A stretch of DNA of 64,000 bases from Tribonema minus. Its lineage: Eukaryota; Sar; Xanthophyceae; Tribonematales; Tribonemataceae. The translations under genes and the position numbers were made by a program. Within the stretch, counting starts at the first letter, position 1. Every line of letters starts with the position of its first letter. The stretch lies in NCBI GenBank assembly GCA_017506865.1, contig JAFCMP010000549.1, forward strand, positions 248,001 to 312,000, given 5' to 3'. Under the pieces are notes generated by a model, which worked only from the letters and a program-made list of their open reading frames with translations, ran no database searches and had not been told where the DNA came from. This document shows, piece by piece, positions 56,460 through 64,000 of this stretch.

Positions 56460-59400
56460 CTATCGCGGCGGCGCATCCCCCAGTGGCGCAGGCTCCACCC
56501 CCCCCTCCTTACCCCCCGCCGCCGCAGCTGCCATCTCCGTGGCCATCTCCGCCTCCGTCACCTCCCCCGCGACCGCCTGCTCCACGTTCTTAGGCGCGGC
56601 GACGGGCGACAGCCACGTCGCCGGAATGATGTTCAGCAGCGGGCGCCCGCCGCGGCGGCGCTCCGCCCACGACACCGCGTACATTACGAGGGCGCAGACT
56701 ATGGGCGAGACGAGCGAGTCTACGCCTGTGAAGTCGCTGAGCGCTGTCGCGTCGCACGTCTCGGGGTCCCAGTGCTCAGCTGCGGGGGCTTCTACGAAGA
56801 GGGGGAGGCCGGCCTGGCCGGGGCCGTAGCCGTAGGCGTAGTTGCCTGCGGGGAGGATGAGAGAGCCGTCCTGGAAGGAGGGGGGGGGGGGGGGTGGGGG
56901 GTGAGGGGGGTGAGGAATGCAATGGTGGGCTGGAATGTCCTGCGCCGCTGCTGAGAAGAGAGTACCGCATCACTGAAAACATGCCGCTCGCACCATTGGT
57001 AGCGCGTACTCTGGGATTCTGCGTGTGGCAATGCCGCACAGCAGGCCGCACACACTGTGACGTTCACCCCTCGCCCTGAGTGGATATGGGTATGGGTATG
57101 TACACTGGGACAAAAGCCTACATACTGAGCGCTGAACCCCCTGAGAAGCGGTACTCGAAAATGACATGCAGGAGAATGCTGCACACTCTGTCGCTGCACA
57201 ATCTGTCGCCCTGACCCTACCTTAGGTTATGAGCATGCTCACAGCGGGTATGGTATGTGTAAGGGAGGGGAAACCCACTTGCTGAACCCTCAGCTTGGGA
57301 AGAGCATACTCTAGGATGACGCGCGTGGCAATGCCTGCCAGCAGGCCGCACACGCGCCAACCCTGATCATAAGCCTAGGGTATGGGTATGTATGTACTTT
57401 ACATTGTGAGCAAAGCCTACATACATACCTTAGGAAGCGCGTACTCCAGGATGACGCGCGTTAGGATGCCGGCCAGCAGGCCGCACACGCCGCCGCCCGG
57501 CGTCACCGAGTTGGGCGTGTAGACTAATGCCAGCAGCGGCGCGATGGAGCCCTGCAGGGGGGGAATGAGGGTAAACAATGCGGGGGCACGGCTCAGTAAC
57601 GGTGGCCGCAGGGGAGCATACTGTATGTAATTTGGAGTACTCTTTATTAATTCTTGCTCAGATAGTGGAAGTCCAGCTTGCTACCAGAATTTACATGAAC
57701 ACCTCGGAAGTGTCTCAATGCGCATTGGCGATCGCTTCTAAACGACATCGCCATGCATGTACTTCTACTTCATTTTTTTTTGCGTTTGAGGGGTGGAAAC
57801 CCTATTCCGCACCACGCCATGCACAACACGTACTACAGTATGCTCCCATCGAGCTCGTGCCAGCTTGCCCCGCTGGGATACCTCAAGCATACACAACCAC
57901 TCACAAATTTACCTACATATGGGACTGTATGTACTTGAAGTATACATTAGAAGTGCTGTAGGTTGAAACGGCCCAGTGTGTGATGATGCAAAACCCTCCG
58001 CCTCCGCCATGGCTCAGAGACTGTTTTCCAGCACCGTGACTCTGGCTGTGATGCTGGCACTGGGGCCTTGCAATGAGCAAGTCAAAGAGAACGGTGCGCG
58101 GCTGTTGTCGGACAAGCAAAGCGCAGCTGCCGTGCTTGAGTTAGACTTACATTGAAGTGCATACATGCCCATGAGTGCATTGAAAGTGAACCGTTGCCAT
58201 TTATCATTAACACAAACATAATGAAAGCTTGCCTGGCAGCCATCGCCTCTACTGCAGCTGTGCCGAACACCCGATGGCCGCTCATTATCGCGAAGTGTGA
58301 TGTGGCCATGCTCCAACTCCCCCCAGTGCGGCTTGCAGAAAGTACCCATTCTACGCCTAGTCCCCAATAAAATTCACGTTCTTCACAATAAGCTGTCACT
58401 CACCGCCAGCGCAATGTCGAAGGGCATGCCCACATACCAGCTATCGCCTCTACTGCAGCTGTGCTAAACATCCGATGCCTGCTTACCAGCGCAAAGTGTG
58501 ATGTGGCCCTGCTGCCAACTCCCTCCAATGGAGTTTGCAGAAAGTATCTATTCTACACTTGGCCCCCAATAAAACCCTTTTAAACATGTTCTTGCGGCGT
58601 ATATACTTGAGGGGTATATGCTTGTAATACGTGCATACTTGTGCTTTGAAAACGAAGGTGCTGTCACTCACCGCCAGCGCAATGTCGAAGGCGACGACTA
58701 GCAGGTATCCCGTGCGGTTGTACTCCGCGGCAACGATGGCCGCGATGATGGTGACAATGGGCACGCTGACGCGCACGATGATGAGCAGCATGGGCTCCGT
58801 GATCACCTGCAATGCATACATACCCATGCGTACGTACCCACAGAAATGTGCAAGTGAGCTGAGTGTATGAAATGTGCAAGTGAGCTTAGTGTGTGCCGAC
58901 ATGAGCGGAACTTTACCATAACCTGCAATACATGCGTACCCACAGATATGCAGCGCGTGAGCTGGCTGACTGTGAACCACCCTACCCATCAGTGTCCTGT
59001 CGTGCACGTGTGCGGGCGGTTGAATCACATGTTGAAGTAGCTTTCGAGTTTCTAGCAGCATGGGCTCCGTGATGACCCGCGATACGTACATGCCCATAGA
59101 TGGGTAAGCAGCGTGAATAACGATACCTGATTCTGACCCCAGACTTTACGGTATGTATTGCAAAGCGTACGGCATGCTGCGCACCCAGATCGCGCCTGCA
59201 TGACACTTTACGCAGCGTACACACGTGAGCACCTTGCGACGAGGCAACAGCGCCTCGTGTTACAGTTACACGCAGCAGCAGCGCTCCACAGCGCACGCAC
59301 CCACTGTCGTCGGTCGCGCCCAGTGGATTGTTTTACGGTATGTATTGCAAGGCAACAGCACCTCCTGTGACAGTTATGGTCAGCACCCGCAGCAGCAGCG

Positions 59401-62400
59401 CTCCACAGCGCACGCACGCACTCACCGTCGTCGGCCGGAACCAGTGGATGGCCTTCTTGCCGACGTTGTGCGACAGCACCGTTGCAATGGCGAGAATGAC
59501 GCCAGTTGCGGTAGACATGCTCGCCGCGACAATGCCAATGAGGCACCATGCGCCTAGCGCCACGGGGACCTGCGACGTCGCGAGCTTGAGGAACGCGTCT
59601 TCGTCCGGGAGCCACTCAGCGCATGTGGGCAGGCCCAGGATCGACGAGCACCTGCGAATATGGAAGGTGAGTAGGTAGGTAGGTAAGTTGCTGGGGTAGG
59701 CAGGGTATGTAGCTGTTGTAAGCTGGAGGAGCGCGTCTTCATCCGGGAGCCACGTCGGCAGGCCCAGGATCGATGAGCACCTACCTGCGCATCATGTGGG
59801 GTAGGCATCAAGTAAAGTACTGAATAGGTAATGACACAGGGCAGGAGGGTGTGATCCACTGTGACCACTGGGCGCATGCAATGACGTGTACAGAATGACC
59901 GAGCACTGTGCATACTGCACATGGTGCTTCCCAGTGGCCGAGCGCACACACACACTGTTGCATGTGTTTTTGAAACCAGGAGGTGATGACAGAGCAGGTA
60001 CGTAGGTATTGCGGCACTCACGTGTCTGGAGCACGGTATGCTTCATTTATCAAAGCAGGACGTAGACAGGCGAATAGGGCAGGTATGTAGGTGTTGCGGC
60101 ACTCACGTGTCTGCCGCGTACTCTGCGAATATGCTGTCGGGCCCGTAGAAGACCTTCATGAAGCCGCCGTTGAACGCAAAGGGAATGCCCACGGCAAATG
60201 TGATCAGGCCGCCTGCACAGACAGACAATGTTCAGGTGTGTCAGAGATTGGGACTCAGAATCGAGTTATGACCGACTCGCATGCCAGAGTAGAAGACCTT
60301 CATGAAGCCGCCGTTGAACGCAAAGGGGGTCCCCCACGGCAAATGCGACGAGACCCCCCTGTGCACATGGTGGCAATTCAGCTTTTGCACGTCAGAATGA
60401 CAATTCAGCTTTTGCACGTCAGAGGCTTGGACTGGGACATTGAGACGTGTGCTGACACGCAATGACATGCACCGAGCAATGAGCATTGCCGGCACTACAT
60501 GGTAGCTATTAGGACACATGAGGCACCGTGCACGGACAGACAATGTTCAGGCGCATCAGGGACTGGGAATCAGAGTCATACCAGGTGAGTAAGTGAGTAA
60601 TGACTCTGATGCCAGAGAGTGCTTCAAAGGGAGTTTGCGCTGCATATGGATGCTGTCAAAGTGGCCATGTAGTGGTCTGCAGGTTCTGGACAGTGCTGAG
60701 GATGAGTGAAAACTGCAATTAATGTGTGATTCAACTGCACGGCGATATAATGCGGCGACCTCAGTTGAAAAAAACAACCGCGCCACAGGAATTGCGTGCA
60801 GTAAGCAACGGCTGCAGAGCGCGCCATTTGCAAGTGGAAGCAACGCGCACAAAAGATCCGCTCCAAAGGTACTGCCATTTGCCTTTCTCGATATTTTGGC
60901 ACTCAACTTACTGTGATGCTGAGCTTCCTGCATTTCCGTCACATTTAATCCATGAGTGACGCAGACAACACGTGCCCAGCAGCTCACCGAGCAGACAGGC
61001 GATGGTGGCAATGCGGGGGGTCTTTGCGGCCATGCAGCGCGCCTGGAAGTCCAGCGCGGACAGGTTGCCGAAGCCCTGCACAAGGCCAATTGAAAGGGGG
61101 GGCGAGGGGGAAGGGTGAGATTACCTGGAAGGATGCTAAGCGCGATGCCCTGACGACGAGTTCATGTGGGTATACATGTGGACAATGAGTGTACTCTGTC
61201 TGTACTGTACTGCTGCATCTGCAGTAGAGTTCTTCTGCAGCAGGAGGATTGAGAAGGGGGGGGGGGGCATCACTTGAGGGATGCTAGAGCGCCATGACGA
61301 ACAAGTTTGTGTGCGTACGCCTGTATGCATTCGATGCTTCCTGGCTCACCAGGGCTATGATGGTGGTACATGGCGTTGAGGAACGACGCCCGGCCGTCGA
61401 AGGTTAACTTCAACCTGCACCTGAAGTTACGTATATTTCTGTAGTATGTAGTGTACGGATACGATGCGCCTCCTGCATTGAAAACACTACTCAGGATGAT
61501 GATGGTGGCCCACTTGTGTAGCACATGGCGTCGGGGAAGGGCGCGAGCCCATCGAACCTCAAGTTCAATCACCAGTTGAAGTGATATGAATGTATTTAAA
61601 CAATAAGTGCACTTCAATTATGTAATCAAACCCCCTGCCTGAAAAACTCGCCAGGATGATGACGATGGCCCAGTTGTAGTACACGGCATTGGGGAACGAC
61701 GCAGCCCATCAAAGCTCAACTTCACTCACCACTTGAAGTATGTACTTGAAAGGAATTATTCATTCAATGCTTCCTGCATTAAAAACACTCACCAGGATGA
61801 TGACGGTCGCCCAGTTGTAGTACACGGCGTTGGGGAACGGCGCCAGACCATCAAAGCTCGTGAACGACTCCGGGTGAATGAGCGCATCTCCCACGGGCCA
61901 TGCGCCATTATCCACGCCATTCGGGCCCCACACTTGCTCGTTGTAGACACAGGTCTCCGGCTCCGTGCCCGGCACGCCATTGTACATTTCGCACACTTGC
62001 TGATCAGGGTAAATATAGCCGGGAAAGCCTACGGAGGCCGGGGGGTACTGCTGGGAGTAGTTGCTCAGCATGTAGGCGGAGAAGACGATGAGGCCGGTGA
62101 CGCCTGTGAGGGCCTGCACGACGTCTGTTGTTTTGGGGGAGGGGGGAAGAGGGGGGGGGGGGGGGGAGGGGGGCTCCGAGTTTGAGTGCAGATGCATACA
62201 TGCGGGCCAAGTAGTTAAAAAAATATGGCGCCAGTCAGCAATGCGTGCGCAAGTGCACGCGGACAGAAGCATTGGTGTGCTTCGCACGGTTTGGACGTGA
62301 TTGCGCTGAGTTTCTCGCTCAGCATGCGCACAGACCCCAACCCTAACCCTAGGTAAGGACCGTGACGCTCAGCAGCGTCTTAACGGTGTCACTGATTTAG

Positions 62401-63704
62401 TAGAGGTGGACACAAGAGTAGCCTTAGATACTTGTGCGTATACTCTCCGCGTTTCTACTGAACTGCGCATTGCCTTTACACCGCCACATACCCAACCCTA
62501 ACCCTTAACCCAATCAAAACCCTCACCCTGCTCGCGACGCCCTGTATTCCACGCGTACGTGTGAACTGCTTACACAGAGCAGAAGCTGCCTTAAGAACTG
62601 CACCGGCACGCGCGCGCCACAAAGAGAGCGTGCGGCCATGTTCATTTGGCCTGAACAGTATCTGCCGGACAGAGTTTAAACGTTTAGGTGACTGAGTGGA
62701 ATGCAATGCCTACATGTATACTTCGAAGTACCTGAAACCTGAATTCAAAAATTGACTTCTCATTTTGGTGTGCAGGTCGCCACAAGATCGAAGATGCCAG
62801 CAATCGGTCAGCAAGCCCCCACACTCTAAATCTGCATGTAACGGCAAACTGGCTTGTCACTTCATATGTGACTCCATCTCATCTGACTACAATTCTGATC
62901 TATGGGTTAGCCGCAGCACCAGACCCTTAGCCGCGGCCGCCAGCACGTACAACGCTCGCCAAGTTGCAACCTTACCCTAATCCTGACCCTAATCAATGGC
63001 GCAGGTCATATATGTGATTGCTGCACGAAATTCTGCACATGAACACGGTCGGATGGCGTCAGTATTCAGATGACATGGCAGGCTTCCACCAAGGGTGTTG
63101 TCCGCGCACTTAAGCGCCTGATCCTTGGCCAATTGATATCAACAGCCGTGACCTCACGATTATGGTCCAGTCAAACGCAAAACCAGATCAGCTTGCTACC
63201 GTAAGTGTACATGACTTCAGCCCAACAAGGACCCCCTTCCTCACCCCCTTTGATGTCTGGCCAGCCTGAGGGTACTGCGGGCGTTGCTGGGGTTGGTGCC
63301 CATACACAGATACAGCCATGTTCAGATGCCTGCGCTCCTATCTGCTGCTATACCCGCATGCTCGCCCACAACCAGATACATACCTACCTACCAATCCAAG
63401 CCCCATGTGGGAAAATGACACCAACATGACATGACCCACTTCCTCACCTGCACTCAGAACGGCGTTCCACGACTTCGCGCAGCGGGTACCTTGTACAGGT
63501 AAATGTATACTTCAAATGCTGCATCTACATCATATTCCTAAATCCCACGTTGCGCGACCCTCTCCTCACCTGCATATACGACAGACACCAGGCCGCCGCC
63601 AATGGTATAGCTTGCGCACAGCGCCGCCGCCACCCACACCCCCCCAGCCTTGCTGATCCCGCCAAAGCAGAACTGCAGGATGCGCCCCAGACCCACCAGG
63701 TTGC
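56460..63704 (-). CDS. Sodium:solute symporter (SSS/SLC5 family), 5' partial, 8 exons
   Basis: A multi-pass plasma-membrane or organelle transporter that couples solute uptake to Na+ (or H+). Substrate unknown. Exons: 63570-63704, 61793-62124, 60988-61075, 60107-60212, 59426-59651, 58672-58806, 57429-57551 and 56460-56870; phases agree and give 517 residues before the stop. Family signs: SYTIGGGLVSVVYADVVQ, the classic SSS helix with D-V-V-Q; FGNLSALDFQARCMAAKTP, the G-N-x-x-A-L-D-F-Q-A-R loop; and LIGIVAASMSTATGVILA, the TM8 segment whose Ser/Thr residues form the Na2 site in this family. A 90-residue loop with two cysteines (VCEMYNGVPGTEPETC) lies between helices. The C-tail is acidic and Ala-rich. 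The N-terminal helices are off the right edge. Urea (DUR3-like), amino acids or vitamins are all possible substrates. Confidence 0.88.
57000..57365 (-). repeat. Copies of symporter exon 57429-57551 donor edge
   Basis: The edge with GCGTACTCCAGGATGACGCG and GCCAGCAGGCCGCACACGC recurs at about 57298-57360, 57130-57190 (weak) and 57003-57060. The first keeps the frame and GTGGCA in place of GTTAGG in the exon. Telomere-like sequence does not separate them here. Confidence 0.8.
57745..57930. repeat. Dispersed repeat, copy 2
   Basis: Counterpart of 32978-33130 in the same orientation, about 75% similar by eye. It lies in the symporter intron between 57552 and 58671. Confidence 0.6.
58240..58600. 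repeat. 205-bp tandem duplication in symporter intron
   Basis: ATCGCCTCTACTGCAGCTGTG and then GCAGAAAGTA and CCCCAATAAAA occur in order at 58243-58375 and 58441-58575. The unit includes a broken copy of the 58672-58806 exon donor edge at 58396-58432. Confidence 0.8.
59040..59400 (-). repeat. Broken copies of symporter exon edges
   Basis: AGCAGCATGGGCTCCGTGAT near 59055 is an acceptor-side copy of exon 58672-58806. GCACCCACTGTCGTCGGTCG near 59299 is a donor-side copy of exon 59426-59651. GTATGTATTGCAA and CAACAGC words recur around both. This intron thus carries copies of both flanking exons. Confidence 0.72.
59720..59795 (-). repeat. Copy of symporter exon 59426-59651 acceptor edge
   Basis: GGAGCGCGTCTTCATCCGGG and the 50 bp after it match the true exon start at 59590-59655, with a short deletion. 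The acceptor side retains CACCTACCTGCGCATC. Confidence 0.8.
60235..60560 (-). repeat. Copy of symporter exon 60107-60212 acceptor half with flanking intron
   Basis: AAGACCTTCATGAAGCCGCC and the following 50 bp recur at 60292-60370 with an added base. The flanking ACAGACAATGTTCAGG and GGGACTCAGAATC words recur at 60222 and 60540, so the duplicated unit is about 300 bp. A 28-bp direct repeat (CAATTCAGCTTTTGCACGTC) lies at 60372-60425. Confidence 0.8.
61340..61735 (-). repeat. Three copies of symporter exon 61793-62124 donor edge
   Basis: GATGATGACGATGGCCCAGT and the next 50 bp recur at 61656, 61496 and about 61343, period near 150 bp. The nearest still encodes AVYYNWAIVIIL-like sequence before a GC/GT donor-like step; the farthest is decayed. 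Each unit ends in ACTTCAACT-rich intron sequence. Confidence 0.85.
62125..63569 (-). other. Symporter intron, 1.4 kb
   Basis: Holds a C-rich polypyrimidine tract next to the acceptor (62138-62170), telomere-like tracts (62335-62353, 62490-62525, 62975-62995), and at 63445-63470 a short sequence like a donor edge (CCTCACCTGCACTCAGAAC). No exon or element recognised in 62540-63440. Confidence 0.6.
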
Positions 63705-64000
63705 CTGAGCATTGCAGAAAATGTTGATCAGCCATGAGTGTGAGTTACTGCAAGGCAGCTTTTCAATTATTGGGGGTTGACATCACCGCAAATGATATCG
63801 CGGGACTCTCCGCATAGATCAGTCTACCCTCTCGCAGCGGCAACAGCAAGCTCCATCCATTGTCAAGGCCAAGATGCAGCATTCAAATTTCAGGTTTGGT
63901 GTCTGCTTGTTCAACAAGGCTTTCTCAGGATTTCATGCTTGAGCTGGAGCCAGTTCCGGCGCAATACAATGATGAACTTCAACAGCAGTGACATGCCAAC

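Overview
This window is nuclear DNA of a GC-rich microbial eukaryote, most likely an alga or algal relative. It has three multi-exon genes with spliceosomal introns, GC-rich third codon positions, and many degenerate TTAGGG-type tracts inside introns. All three genes lie head to tail on the minus strand. Of the 55 acceptors I placed, 46 are followed by G (AG|G), and one donor is GC. Haptophyte, dinoflagellate and stramenopile are all possible; I cannot settle the lineage from sequence alone.

Layout in transcription order, high to low coordinates. (1) 63704-56460: a sodium:solute symporter (SSS/SLC5 type), 8 exons in view, 5' end outside the window. (2) 54304-46227: a complete homogentisate 1,2-dioxygenase (HGD), 6 exons, 472 codons, iron ligands present. 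(3) 44770-1: one giant gene of at least 43 exons and 4,285 codons, 3' end off the left edge. It encodes a signal peptide, six repeats of a three-part cysteine-rich module of the GCC2/GCC3 (ephrin-receptor-like) kind, further cysteine-rich segments, one transmembrane helix (about residues 2294-2317) and at least 1,960 residues of Ala/Glu/Arg-rich coiled coil. I chained the exons by hand. Every junction keeps phase and the summed coding length is divisible by three, which supports the model. The three genes have no evident shared pathway.

The most unusual property is shared by all three genes. Many introns contain tandem, decaying copies of the edge of the neighbouring exon together with its splice site. 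Donor-side copies lie downstream of the exon and acceptor-side copies lie upstream, from 1 to about 15 copies each. Several copies keep the splice site and reading frame, and one (38960-39019) is a full 60-nt cassette exon with intact AG and GT. This looks like intron growth, and perhaps alternative-exon creation, by repeated tandem duplication across exon-intron junctions.

Other structure includes interstitial telomere-like tracts, C-rich tracts beside acceptors, sense-strand poly-G runs just after both visible stop codons, a recurring TTGAAGT word near donors, a fold-back element in an HGD intron, and an intronic minisatellite resembling heat-shock elements. I found no convincing tRNA, rRNA, CRISPR array or intact transposon.
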